This document shows positions 1 through 11,275 of a stretch of DNA of 64,000 bases, one piece after another. How positions within the stretch are numbered: position 1 is the stretch's first letter; each line of letters starts with the position of its first letter. Made by a program: the position numbers and the translations under genes. Location: positions 172,609,164-172,673,163 of the forward strand of contig CP136066.1 of the NCBI GenBank assembly GCA_032622095.1, in the 5' to 3' direction. The DNA comes from Siphonodentalium dalli (lineage: Eukaryota > Mollusca > Scaphopoda > Gadilida > Siphonodentaliidae). The notes under the pieces were generated by a model. It was not told the DNA's origin. It made no database searches and saw only the letters and a program-made list of their open reading frames with translations.

Positions 1-196
1 CTTGTGCACATTGGTCATCCTATAATCTCCGCTGCGGGCAGTAAACCCCGGTGCGGGCGTCAGTAAACCGCACGTCGGGCTATAACAGTTAGATATTTTC
101 GTACCAGGGCTAGTCTAATCAGTCCAAAGTACACTGTAAAATATAGGCCGTAAATTTTACGGTAAAATACCGGCAGCACAGTTGCGAGTAAAATAC

Positions 197-580
197 CGTG
201 AAATATACAGTATGCCGTATTTTCTATACCGTAAATTTAGCGGTCATTATACCGTGAAATATACAGAACACCGTATTTTCCTATACCGTAGATTTAACAT
301 TATACCGTGAAATATACAGAACACATTATTTTTCTATACCGTATATTTAACAGTTACACCGTGAAATAAACAGCACACCGTATTTTCCTGTACCGTAGAT
401 TTAGCTGTTATACTGTGAAATAAACAGCACACCGTATATGTTCCAGTACTGTAGATTTAACAGTTATACCGTGAAATAAACAGTACACCCTATTTTCTTA
501 TACCGTAGATTTAACAGTTATACCCAGTTATACCGTGAAATAAACATTACACCGTATTTCTTATACCATCCATTTAACAG
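197..580. repeat. CACTA left subterminal repeat array
   Basis: About seven imperfect copies of a unit near 54 bp run head to tail. Each contains ACCGTGAAATAAACAG, then ACACCGTATTTTC, then ATACCGTAGATTTAACAG. Copies differ by a few substitutions and one has a short extra ATACCCAGTT. CACTA elements typically carry clustered subterminal repeats that bind their transposase, so this is a likely binding array. The right end has only degenerate versions. Confidence 0.7.
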
Positions 581-1016
581 CTATAACACAAAAATTATGG
601 TTCTGAATATGCGTATAAATGTATATTTAGCCATTACATCATAAAAATAACAGTGTTCCGTACCCCAATTTTTTTTTCGGAGGACAAATATTTTGCTGGT
701 CATCAATAGGGTATGTGTGTATATTGACACAATCCTATTAAAGTACAGTCTTCGTTTCTTCTGATGTCTATGAAACTGTTGGCAGCGGATAGCTGTTAAC
801 ACATTATGTAAATAAGAGGATTATGCAATGTGTGATCCACTATCCGATATCTATAGCTCCATAGACATCACAAAAAAACTAAAATACTCCTTTCATCCTT
901 TCCCACTTGATATCAGTGATAAATATAACAAAAACAACATAATTAAAAGAGTGCAACTACTTTTTATTTAGTCATATAAAGTTGGACAAAACAGTAACAA
1001 TTCAGAATAAGATATA

Positions 1017-1202
1017 CAGGAATGCCCTAAGTAATCGACCTCTTAACCAAAGCAGAATTATGGGTAACTTTTCAGGATTTAGTAGGAAGCTCTCGCCAAG
1101 AGCTTTCCGATGAATGGCAACAAGCCATATTTCCGACTAAATCCTCAAAGGTTACCCATAATTCTGATTTGGTTAAGAGGTCACTTACTTAGGGCATTAC
1201 TG
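1017..1202. mobile_element. Palindromic Tc1/mariner-like MITE, copy 1
   Basis: The element starts CAGGAATGCCCTAAGTAA and ends with the reverse complement, TTAGGGCATTACTG, flanked by TA on both sides. The two arms, about 80 bp each, pair along almost their whole length around a short centre near 1100. TA flanks and CAGT-like ends suggest Tc1/mariner mobilisation. It is non-coding. Confidence 0.7.
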
Positions 1203-1744
1203 TACTTTGCACTCTCAAATACATGTATTTACAAATCTAACCTGCCAAGTTTCCAAATTTAAAACTCCAATTATGGAATGAATGAATGTATCAGATTGTG
1301 CAATGTGCAAAAATGGACCTGTATTTCTGGCAATCTTCATGCTTTATTGTATTGGTAAGCTCTTCACTTCCAGGGATGTTTTGATAATATGAGCAGACAC
1401 TAGGCAAAAAAAATACCACTAAAATTCATCCCTGGATTCCCATTCATTCATTTTTGGCATGTTCCCCAATAACTGCAGCAAATGGCTAATCAAGTAATTG
1501 CTCATCAGCTAGTATCAAGTTGGAAAATTGTTAAATAAAGTGCATCTTGAATATTCTATAGCCGTCCAGGGCATATATCTCATTTGAATTTGCGAGAATC
1601 CATATATACTTTTTCACTAGAATCCAGGGTAACTTGCGGGAATATTTACGAGAATCTAGATTTGGATTCTTGGCGAAATATAAGCCCTGCCGTCATTTAA
1701 GTAGTCAATTACATTATGACTCACAATTAATAGCTTTGTTTCCA

Positions 1745-2150
1745 TGTTAATTTGAGACCAAAAGAAATCAAATTTAAACAAGAGCACGCCGTCGGGTGTG
1801 GGCACAATACGCCCTTACTGGAGTAAAGTGGGGCAAGGTTTAATTCAATCGTTTGAAACTTGGTTGTTCACTCGATTCAATCTAAAGTTATCATCTGGAA
1901 ACCGCACATCAGTTAAAATCTGAGTCGAAAAAGGGGCATAACTCCTGATAACTCAGTCAAAATCATGCAGACAAAACCCATATTCAAACTTGATCTGTAT
2001 TTTGGTGTGTTAAAGTAACATAATAAATTTGGTTCAGTTCACTTGATTCAATCTAAAGTTATCATCCGGAAACCAAATACGGACGGACGGACGACGGACA
2101 GACGGACAATCCATTTCCATAATACGACCTTTTTTCAAAAGGGCGTATAA
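1745..2150 (+). repeat. Dispersed GGACGG-type repeat, copy 1
   Basis: This stretch has AAGAGCACGCCGTCGGGTG near its start, two copies of a TTGATTCAATCTAAAGTTATC block, a run of GGACGGACGG/GACGGACAGACGG and a 3' CAAAAGGGCGTATAAAA. SINE-like or LINE-derived repeats with such tails are common in molluscs. I see no intact tRNA-like A and B boxes, so the class is uncertain. Confidence 0.5.
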
Positions 2151-2162
2151 AAATGAATTCAA

Positions 2163-2437
2163 GTGAAAAGTCAACCCTGCCCCTAATTTGTTCATGCATG
2201 GTACCAGAAACACAGGTCCATTTTTTGTTACTTAATTTCTATCCAATGTCTATAGCATATTTGCACAATTCGAACTTGGCAAGTAATTTGGGCTGGTAAA
2301 ATCACATACCAAATTTCATTCCAGTCAGTTCAGACGTACTAATGTGATAATCTGGAAATGAACAAAAATGAAAGGACGGACAGACAGACAGACCAATAAC
2401 ATAATACGTCCCGCTTTTTCAAAACAGGCGTATAAAA
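2163..2437 (+). repeat. Dispersed GGACGG-type repeat, copy 2
   Basis: It shares the layout of the 1745-2150 repeat: body, GGACGGACAGACAGACAGAC, ATAATACGTCCCGC, then TTTTCAAAACAGGCGTATAA. The self-complementary CGTCCCG..TTTTC..GGGCGTAT end would form a small terminal hairpin. Confidence 0.5.
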
Positions 2438-2664
2438 CATAACAGTAGTATCTATATACATACATGTTTGGTCTACTTGCTCCAGCCATTGTGTATGGAA
2501 TTAACATTATTCACAATAATAATGCGCTTTTATGTTTTCCTAAACGACATATAAAGTGTCCCTGAAAGTGGAAAAATATTATGTTAGCCTGAGACAATGA
2601 GCATTTATTTATTAAAATTGCAGATAACCAGTAAAAAAAATAAAACACTGAGTTTTGCAATATT

Positions 2665-2840
2665 GTGTCAATTCATTCTCTTATATATGCAAGTCTCCCA
2701 TAGAGAGCCTCACATATATAAGAGAATACATTGGCCTAACAATATTTATCTTCACCTTGTAAGTCAGTACATTATTTTATATGTGCCAGGTTCCCTATGG
2801 GAGACTTGCATATATAAGAGAATGCACTGGCACAGGATCT
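2665..2840. mobile_element. Pair of divergent CATTCTCTTATATATGC hairpins
   Basis: Two decayed palindromes (about 2665-2737 and 2783-2838) contain CATTCTCTTATATATGCAAG and its complement. They are arranged as in the paired-hairpin MITEs elsewhere in the window. Outer ends are not recognisable. Confidence 0.5.
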
Positions 2841-3369
2841 TTAAGGCGGTTGATAGCCATGCTTCTCAAAGTACCGACTTTTCCATAACTATAATTACCG
2901 GGTTCCGCGTGTGGTACCTGGGTACCGGTACTGGAAATCTCATCTGACAATATTGTATGTGCCTATTTGGATTTATACAAGTTATACGTACAACGTGCCA
3001 GGTACAAAATACAGGTCACATTTCAAGCAAAGATATTTTAACTCCAGGCAAATTGGTGTGGGAAATTTGACGTTTGAACAATGAGTGTAAGATTCCATCT
3101 TTCTACACTATCGCTTTGTTTTGGGGAGATAAACTGTAAAGCCGATGAGTCGATGATAAATACGTACAATCTGCATGATTTGAATTAAGGTGACTGTAAA
3201 ACATATTGCGATCATATTGGCATAGAAGACGTAGTCGTCATAAATGTGATTGATTTTATATTTAAATGTGGTAACAAACAATGTAATTCCTATTTATTTG
3301 AAAGGGAAAAACCGCTGGTTCATTAAAATATTCCTGGCAATTGGAGCCAATTTTTTTTAAACCATTGAT

Positions 3370-3575
3370 TATCCCCATCATTTATAAGCCGCATAACTCA
3401 GTCAAACCCATGCGGACGAAACCCATATTCGAACTTGATCTGTATTTTGGTGTGTTAAACTAACATAAAATTTGGTTCAGTTCACTTGATTCAATCTAAA
3501 GTTATCATCCGGAAACCAAAAGTGGACGAACGGACGGACAACCCATTTTCAAAAGGGTGCATAAACATTACTTAT
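3370..3575 (+). repeat. Dispersed GGACGG-type repeat, copy 3 (truncated)
   Basis: This is a near copy of 1945-2150: the ACTCAGTCAAACCCATGCGG block, TTGATTCAATCTAAAGTTATC, and a GGACGAACGGACGG run ending TTTTCAAAAGGGTGCATAAA. It lacks the 5' part of copy 1. Confidence 0.5.
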
Positions 3576-3755
3576 TTTTGACAACGACTTTACAAAATTT
3601 CTGAATTGATCTTAATGAGACCCAGACATGACTTGTGTGCTGAAAGTAACTGAAGACATGTTCAGGCTTCCAGACCATCAGTTACGACAAGATATCTTGT
3701 GTTTGATCGCTAATTTTATTTTTAAAACGAAAAAAAATACGAAAATTGACAAATA

Positions 3756-3947
3756 CAGTAATGCCCTAAGTAATCGACCTCTTAACCAAAGCAGAATAAT
3801 GGGTAACTTTTCTGGATTTAGTCGGAAATATGGCTTGTTGCCAAGAGCTTTCCGATGAATGGCAACAAGCCATATTTCCAACTAAATACTGAAAAGTTAC
3901 CCATAATTCTGCTTTGGTTAAGAGGTCGATTACTTAGGGCATTACTG
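3756..3947. mobile_element. Palindromic Tc1/mariner-like MITE, copy 2
   Basis: This is a second copy of the 1017-1202 element and a better palindrome. It has the CAGTAATGCCCTAAGTAATC end, TA on both sides and arms of about 87 bp separated by about 18 bp. Both copies lie in the non-coding half of the CACTA element. Open frames on either strand here are only products of the palindrome. Confidence 0.75.
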
Positions 3948-4049
3948 TACCCATTTTCAGTCTGTGCCCCACGCATGGTTCATCCTGGTATGTGCAAATT
4001 GGGGAATTTAACCTTTTGATAACCGGAGCTTCCTAATTTTTTGCGAACA

Positions 4050-4215
4050 CCCTGTGCCAATGCATTCTCTTATATATGCGAGTCACACATAGGGTGAGTC
4101 GCATACATGTATATAAGAAAATGCATTGACCTAACCTAACATTATTTACCTTGACCTTGTAAGCCAGTGCATTCTCGTATATATGTGAGGATAATGCACT
4201 GACATTAAAGGATTC
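4050..4215. mobile_element. Pair of hairpins, MITE core inside the CACTA element
   Basis: CCTGTGCCAATGCATTCTC opens a palindrome ending near 4130, and a second, shorter one follows at 4160-4205. This is the same paired architecture as the better preserved elements at 31849 and 50441. Confidence 0.5.
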
Positions 4216-4775
4216 AAGGCCTCACTGTTAAAACATACATGTAAATAGTTATTGCCCAACATACATGTATATGTCTTCCACTGTTTAATATACGGTAACT
4301 TTTAAATTGACTTAATAATTAGACTATTCCTGGAATGGAAAACTGTTTGTTTTAGCCTGAGTTGTGTTTACCGACACCCACAGCGCACTTTACAGGATGA
4401 CCACTGACCAGCATGGTAATGTTCTAAAAATAATCACAGAAACTGTCACGATTAATAGAAAATAATTGATAGAAAAAATTAATTTCCTAGTGACAGAAGT
4501 AGTGATTTGGACCATCCATATATGGAATTATGGATATGTGGTTTTGAAAGTCCAATTCTACAAGAAAAAAATAGTTCAGGAAAGAGCGAGACCATCTTTC
4601 AATTCACTAATTAATAGAACATGTTGATTTGTTTATTAAATTTCTTATTTAATGAGATCATGATAATCGAACTACATGTACCACATGTACATAACTACAT
4701 GTACCACATGTACTTGTAACTATTAAAACAAACTTTCTGATTGTATCCTATTTGTATATGTACTGTATTGATGGC

Positions 4776-7536
4776 TCAAGCTGAGTCAAACAAAGATATA
4801 TTTCCCACATTGTGATGTAATACAACTACTTCAGAATTACCAGTAACAAGTTCATATTCAGGTAGTGGATAATAATCTACTAAAGATTCATAAGAAGTAC
4901 ATTTAGTGCCACATGCATCGCCCAATGAATAAACTCCCAAATGAGATTGAAGTTTGCTTTTGTACATTTTAGTAACAAAATAAACTTTGGCATTGTTTTT
5001 TACCAAGATGATTAAAATTTGACCAAACAAAATGCAAGTATCTGTACATTCCTCTACACCAATGGCAATGTAGTAACCTTTCTTATATAATGTTCCATTT
5101 AGAGTAAGAGAACAAGTTACTATGGTATATGTGGAGCTAACATTTATATGAGCATGTCCTATTGCTTCCTGTATATCTGCACTATAGTTATCTACATGAA
5201 ATGGCAAACTCTCACCAATCTGGATACCCGGTGGAAACAAATTCCCATAACTTAGGTATGCTTGCAAAAGTTGGTGCCTCTCGGCAAGTGAGTGGCAAAC
5301 CTTTTTGAAATTTTGGGATCGCCTTACACATCGTTTAAAATAAGAGTGCTTACTTTCAAACCTCAATGTCCACAGTCGAATGAGAGGTCCAAATTTCAAA
5401 CTTAGATCAGCATAGTGAGAAAGGTAGTGGCGTTTTGGTCTAAGTGGTGTTTCAGGAAATAGCTGCTGCCTTGTAGCCAGATAGACTTCGATCAAGACTT
5501 TTAATGTTGCTATCAAGCCAGTGTCAAGTTTGGGGGCACACACAATTTCAACAATTTCCCGCATAAGAAGAACAAATTGCCAAACTTCATCATTGAAATT
5601 CCTAATTTTATTACAAATGATGAGAGGTAGAAGTCTCAAAAAACACCAGTTTTGCACAGCTTGACCTCCTATTGCAAAACCATTTGAATTTCAGTTTATT
5701 ACTAGCATCATTTCCAAGGAAGATGAACTGGGATAACTGTCGATTCAGTTGCTCATATGTGAACCAATTTACTGTTTTTATCATATATCTTAAACACAAA
5801 GCTAAATCATATGAAACTAAACCTTCGAACAGATCATGGCCTATACAAGGAGGCAAACCAGGTTCGCATACATGATAATATTTCAATTTATTGAAAACAG
5901 AATTACCTTTAATTCCACAAATCATACCTGAACCATCAAGTTTAGAAACAATCTCATCATAGCTTTCAACTGTTCGAACTGTTCGAGTTAGATAAGGTTT
6001 TTGTAAAAAAGATTCCCTTGTGATTTCACAATACCTGCACATATGAACTGTTGTACTGAAATTTTCTGTGAATCATCCAATGCAGTGTGAACCTAAATTG
6101 TCCCCAACTATTGCCAAAAGTACACATTTCATAGTCCTGTTATACTTATCTAAAACAATGCCACTTTCTTCCAAAACCTTCAAATCTTCAATAAGGCAAT
6201 TAAATATGGAATCTTGATTAAAACATTTGAAATCTACCTCCCGACAAAGCAAAACAAAGTGAAGAGTGTCTATGACTGACCGGCAGAATGGTGGAATATT
6301 CACAATTGAGTAATATACAGCAAGGATTTTGTGCTTCTTTTTGCCAGCACCAAGAGGATTCGCAACTTCAAAGGCATCTTGATAAAGGATAATTCCAATG
6401 GTGTCGGGATCAGACAATACAAGCTTATTTTTTCTGTATATACTACCATCAACAATATCAGCAAGGACGTCATCAGAATGACTACCGGTAGTACTTTTGT
6501 CAGATGTTGTGAAACCTGACACATGATCCCAGACAGACTTGTTATTTAAAAATGCTTCAAGCGAATTTGCAATTGGAATATAATCAAAATACCGATGCTT
6601 TCCAAATTCATTTCTCCCTAGATACACCTCCACTGGATCCACATAGTGCAACATTTTTTTGTAAAACGATTTTCTAGTCTGAGCTGTCCGTAAAACACCA
6701 GAATTAATATTTTTCATTAAATCGCATGTAAACAATTGATTTAATACAGACCTGATAACCTCCTCTTCGATGCCATTGCTTAACAAGCTATGTTTTAATT
6801 TATTGAACATGTGTGCTCTCCCTTTATCATGGATATCCTGATAACCTTCGACAATTTGTTGAATACTACTGACTGGTATCAATAACTGGGTCTGCATTTT
6901 CAAATAAAACAATGACAATGCCTGCAAAATATCATTTTCACCCACATCCTCAATTACCTCATCTATAGGAGATAATTCTGAATCAATATCAATGTGATTT
7001 TGGGCATCCTCTACATTTACATTAACAGTTGCTGCTTCTTCTGAATAAAGTAATGATGCAGAGGAAAATTCAGTCCCATTGGCATTATAATTATTGGAAA
7101 TGGAATGAATGCAAGTAGATTTCAAATCATTCACAGACCAATGCTGATGTTTCCTACACAAATGAGATGTGAGAGATGACACCACGGAATATGTGCTATC
7201 ACACCCTTTCAAAGGGCACTGAACTTTCAAGCCATCACGTATATGTGATTTGAGATGTGAAATAAACGTTTGCCAGCTTGCACATTTTTTCTGACACCAA
7301 ACAACTTCACAAACAAATGAGATAATTTCGAAATTGGGGCCAATATTATGAATTTTAGAATGAGAGTGATCGCGGCTTATGTGAGATTTGAATGACTTGT
7401 AACAACTAAATCTGCGAGGACAATGTTCAATGCGACAAGGGTACGTTATATTCGGAATGTGCTGATGTAATTGATAGTGTAGAATGTATAACTTTGGTAT
7501 GTCTGTTTCGAAGTTGCAAAGTTCACAGGCAAACAT
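4776..7536 (-). pseudogene. CACTA-type transposase with four N-terminal C2H2 fingers, interrupted
   Basis: Reading starts at the ATG at 7536 and gives 487 codons to a TGA at 6073-6075. The same frame then resumes to 5611, and the rest (5657-4776) is in another frame. In order: four C2H2 fingers (about residues 4-24, 34-57, 76-97 and 106-129, first C-x2-C-x12-H-x3-H, then C-x4-C types), an acidic linker, and a transposase core with LYQDAFEV, NPLGAGKKKHKILAVYY and AIVGDNLGSH. After the stop come the cysteine-rich MCRYC, the GLPPCIGHDLFEG motif, and WTLRFESKHSYFKRC. This order matches a family of long DDE-type proteins found in many animal genomes as unnamed C2H2 proteins. The Asp residues in YQD and GDN and the Glu in FESKH are my candidates for the catalytic triad. 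Everything else reads cleanly, so the lesions look recent. Confidence 0.72.
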
Positions 7537-9169
7537 ACCAAATTATCGAATACGTCAGTAATACTAGTATTACTACAAACAGTTATGTCCGATATTCAGG
7601 CAACTGAAACACTTTTCGTGTCCTGTGTGTGTGTCCTATTAATATGTAGAATCCTCTTTCTTGAACATTTAACTATTATTATTTGAACTATAATTCTTCA
7701 CAACAGTGAGAGACAAAGAAAATACCGCGGAAACACGCGCTCTCGCAGACAATCGCAGACCGGTGCGTTTGGGAATTACCCACGATGCATTACAAATTAA
7801 CGGTATACTGTAAAACATGGGATTACAGTATGTGCTGTATATTTATACGGTATAATACTGTATAAAAAACACCAATATTTTACAGTGTAGTAAATTTAGA
7901 AGTTGTACCAACCAATGGAAGACATATGCGAGAAGCAATGCCTATTTATGCTGTGACAGGAGTTCAGGAAAAATTCATATATCATTTCTCGAGAAAAACA
8001 CGATCTTAGTCGAGCGCATTCGGAATTTCTGGGTAAATTTTAGTTTCATTAATCAAAACTGTCAAGCAAACACTTCTCGAGATTTTTTTTTAAATCTGGA
8101 ACAATCTATATAGGGCACTCTACCCGCGACGTGTTTTGATACCAAAAAACCCAAATCCCTATCTAGAAACTCCAATAAAGACATATTTCCAAACATACCG
8201 TACATCGATAAAGTAAAACCTAATGCGGGCATGAGTAAACTGTGATGCGGGTAAAAATCGTGCCCGCTTTCGTGCTTACTCCGACACCATGGGGTATAAC
8301 AAGAAATTGTCAATATTTTCTTACTTAAACCCAGCAAATTCCTCATGCATATCTTGGAGCTGAAAACACACAAATTTTAAAACATGGCAGCTTATTCTCA
8401 CAATTCATCGAGCATTTCGTAATTTTATGGAGCTTTATTCATCGCGCTGTTAAGTTGTTAACATTTGGCTGAAGATGGGTTCACCAAGCACGTCGTGGAT
8501 CCAGACTTGTGTCCGAAGAAAAACAATGACAAAATTTCCCTCAAAACAAACATACCTGTAGTCTTCACTCTGCCCGCAACACGTTTACTCAGTATTTTCC
8601 CCACAGCGGGTATTATAGGATGACCAGCGTGTTGTGTCTTTATTTAGTTATCTTTGTTAATGGGTGTTGGATATCTCAGACACCGTGGCGGTGTGACGTA
8701 ACGGCCTGAAAGCTACGCACATTACACCTGCTTAGATCCGCCTGTCCCTATTAGCAAAACAGCATTGTATAATGTATCTATAGGCACTCATTGTGTTGCC
8801 ATAAATCAACCAACAAGTGTTCCTTCTCCGTCGTCCATTCTTGACTATCTTATGTGGCAGGTTCCTCCAAATTTTCCGCCACTTTGACTGATCCCACATG
8901 ATCACATGTTATATATATACCTCACGCAATCTGCAAGGAGGCGAGCCGATTCTCACAGCTGAAATAAAACACGTACTGCTTGATACCCATTATTAGCCGA
9001 GATGTTTTCGTGAGCATGCGCAGTACTACTACCCACGTAGAAACCGTGGCTAATCGCAGTCGTTTGGGGTTACACTTAGTCAATCTTTCCTACGGTAATG
9101 TTCAGCTTGCCAGTCAAAAGAAAATATATTTACAACCCGACACCTTCATTTCAGCCTGTTGTCTCAAAA

Positions 9170-9530
9170 ACCCGCTCATTATCTGCTTATAATATAACTT
9201 GTTTTAGGCAGATAATCTGTTTAGATCGGCCTAATTTGATTCGATAATGTGTTGATAATGACATAGTTTTAGTCACATTATCGACTCATAATGCGCCGAT
9301 TCTAAGCAGCTTATGTGGTCACAATGACACAATGAAGCCAACTCACGACTTTTCAGATGTACGCTCTTTAACACGTGTTTTCAATGTGACCCACGCCATA
9401 AAACGCAATAACAGGGTATGCATCCATTATCTGCTTATTTCAGAATAAAATAATCACATTATGTACCCATTTCACATTATAGGTCGACTATGTGAGTATT
9501 TGCGCGAGGATATGTTGACCATTTGTATGT
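9170..9530. repeat. Dispersed repeat R1 (TTATCTGCTT / GCCATAAAACG type)
   Basis: An A+T-rich repeat contains TTATCTGCTTATAATATAAC, CATTATCGACTCATAATG, ACTCACGACTTTTCAGATGT and GCCATAAAACGCAATAACAG. Related stretches occur near 17090-17345, 22440-22800, 24440-24560, 25740-26110 and 27310-27620, in both orientations. It is non-coding and its class is not recognised. Confidence 0.55.
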
Positions 9531-9859
9531 CACATGTATCGCGAAAATCAACAAAAGCGTCCATCAATTCTACATTACAAACGAGTACAGAGGTTCATAG
9601 TTGAGAACGCTCTTCGTTATATTTACTACTTTGGCAAACGAGAATATAGACGCTCTTTAGCAGAGACGAGTAATGAAATTTTTGTTAGCCTGGCAAAAAT
9701 TCAAAACGTATTAAAACTTCCCCTTTCGAAAGTCGATAACTGCCCATCAGAACCTCCTATTAACGATCGCGTGGCACGATATAATTGTATTCTATTATAG
9801 AACACGTACATATGGTAGCTTTATATATGGTGTCAAATCGGACCGTGCATCTTTAAACA

Positions 9860-10070
9860 TATCTGTACTGAATGGATTCTCCCTCTCGGTCATAAAAGTA
9901 TAAAATGGAAGGGTCTATTATTCATCTGAAGGGGTTTGCATGCAACTTATGATAAGAGTGCAGAATAATTCATATTGGAAAATGTTCAGATAATAAGTTC
10001 AACAAACATTTCCTAGGGCACTAATCGTCAATGAGTATTAAGTATATAAATGGTTGAAGCTTGGTATGTA
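9860..10070. mobile_element. Fragment related to the CCCTTTCTATACT MITE (family C)
   Basis: It contains AATGTTCAGATAATAAGTTC and AACAAACATTTCCTAGGGCA, shared with the better element at 49038-49281 and with fragments near 42300, 43600 and 62750. Terminal repeats are degenerate. Confidence 0.4.
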
Positions 10071-10209
10071 CATAGCTGATCCATCACTATAGAGGCTTCA
10101 CAGTTATAGCAGTTACAAATACAGTAAGTCTCTACGTCATCAAGTTATGCTGTAATTTACCTTGACGTCATTATCGTCACAACAACTTTCGCTTGCACCA
10201 ATACTTCAT

Positions 10210-10440
10210 TTAACCCTTTACCCAAACCGGCCAAAAACGACCAAATAAAGCTTGAACAGCCTAAAATATCTTCGGTCTGTCCCAATAGAACCATACAAAT
10301 ATGGATATAATTGGAACCGGCTCCTTGACCACATTGTGATAGTTACAGTTATGCCCTGTGCCAATGCATTCTCTTATATATGCGAGTCGACCCATATATA
10401 AGAGAATGCATTGGCCTAAAAAAAATCTTTTTTTAACACT
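10210..10440 (+). mobile_element. Truncated TTAA MITE, family A
   Basis: It begins TTAACCCTTTACCCAAACCG, continues through TTGACCACATTGTGATAGTT and one hairpin (10359-10418, centre deleted), then stops in the central A/T tract. The right half is missing. Full-length relatives lie at 31849, 36756, 44180 and 50441. Confidence 0.65.
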
Positions 10441-10459
10441 TTTTACCATCTGTAATCGT

Positions 10460-11275
10460 AAATGCTAGTTGTTGGTTGCTAAATATCTCTATTGACGCTA
10501 TGTATGCAGCTACACAATTTCGTTGTCCCGGAACCACCTCCACAATGTTTTGCGGCATACAATTGTCTAATTTAATTAGCTCTGCAAATGTTGCCTTCAA
10601 TTTAAGTGATGGCACATCGCGGACAAGACTGTTTGAAAAAACGTTTGATGTTCGCCGGATGTTACTCCTGCACTCGTCGGAATTCATACATTAAACATTA
10701 AACCATCACATGAATGTGATATATCGAATTGTTTTATGGAACTAACCGTAGGGCATTTATGTGTATTTATTCTCTCTTGTCTCTTTTTTATTTTATTTTT
10801 ATTTTATATTGTTCTCGAGTACATACTCCTGTTACATATTTGTATATATTGTACTTCCATGTGCTTTTGATGTTCATATTTCGCTCTTTACTGTTAATAA
10901 TGCCTTTAAATAGTGCTGTAAATAATTTGTAAATATTCTCTCACAAGGAGACAATAAAGAAAATCTTTACCGTGCTCAATAATCCTACTTTTCGTCATTT
11001 TGCGAAACGGGTTTTGGCTCGACGTAAATTTTACGACGATAACTAGCTAACTGCATGCTAATTGTGAGTTTGCTAAAACGTTGCTATTGAAGTTCTGCAT
11101 GCAGCTACACGCGCTGCGTTGTTCCGGAACCACCTCCACAATGTTTTGCGTCACACAATTGACTTAATTTAATTAGCTCTGCAAATGTTGCCTTCAATTT
11201 AGGTGATGGCACATCGCGGACAAGCCTGTGTTTGAGACAGTACTTGGTGGTCTCCGGATGTTGTTACTTCACGCA
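10460..11275. repeat. Local duplication, about 0.6 kb apart
   Basis: The segment at about 10495-10680 recurs at about 11095-11265: GGAACCACCTCCACAATGTT, TTAATTAGCTCTGCAAATGT and GATGGCACATCGCGGACAAG are shared. The copies differ by several substitutions and short indels. Neither has a conserved reading frame, so I do not call a gene. Confidence 0.6.

Larger units (their letters stand above)
133..7887 (-). mobile_element. CACTA (EnSpm-type) DNA transposon, about 7.75 kb
   Basis: The left end CACTGTAAAATAT (from 133) and right end ATATTTTACAGTG (to 7887) are 13-bp inverted termini with the CACTG start of this superfamily. Both ends are bordered by TA, which could be a 2-bp target duplication. 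Inside are a left subterminal repeat array, related GTATA/CTGTA motifs at the right end (7800-7870) and one minus-strand transposase. The roughly 4 kb between array and gene is non-coding and filled with later insertions. The transposase is interrupted, so this copy is probably immobile by itself. Confidence 0.75.
13..8625. mobile_element. Possible outer element hosting the CACTA transposon
   Basis: GGTCATCCTATAATCTCCGC at 13-32 is matched in reverse complement at 8606-8625 (GCGGGTATTATAGGATGACC). GCGGGC/AGTAAAC motifs recur at 36-75 and 8220-8240 in direct orientation. Removing the CACTA element leaves about 0.85 kb bounded by these inverted ends, so the CACTA element may have landed in an older, non-coding terminal-repeat element. 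I found no convincing target-site duplication. Confidence 0.35.

Noticed and set aside
2597-2947. 116-codon frame containing ILLYMQVSHREPHIYKRIHW
   Set aside because: The same peptide pattern appears at every hairpin copy in the window. It is the palindrome translated.
9534-9800. 88-codon plus-strand frame, MYRENQQKRPSILHYKRV
   Set aside because: It shows no known domain, no splice context and no duplicate. It lies between dispersed repeats, so I do not call a gene.
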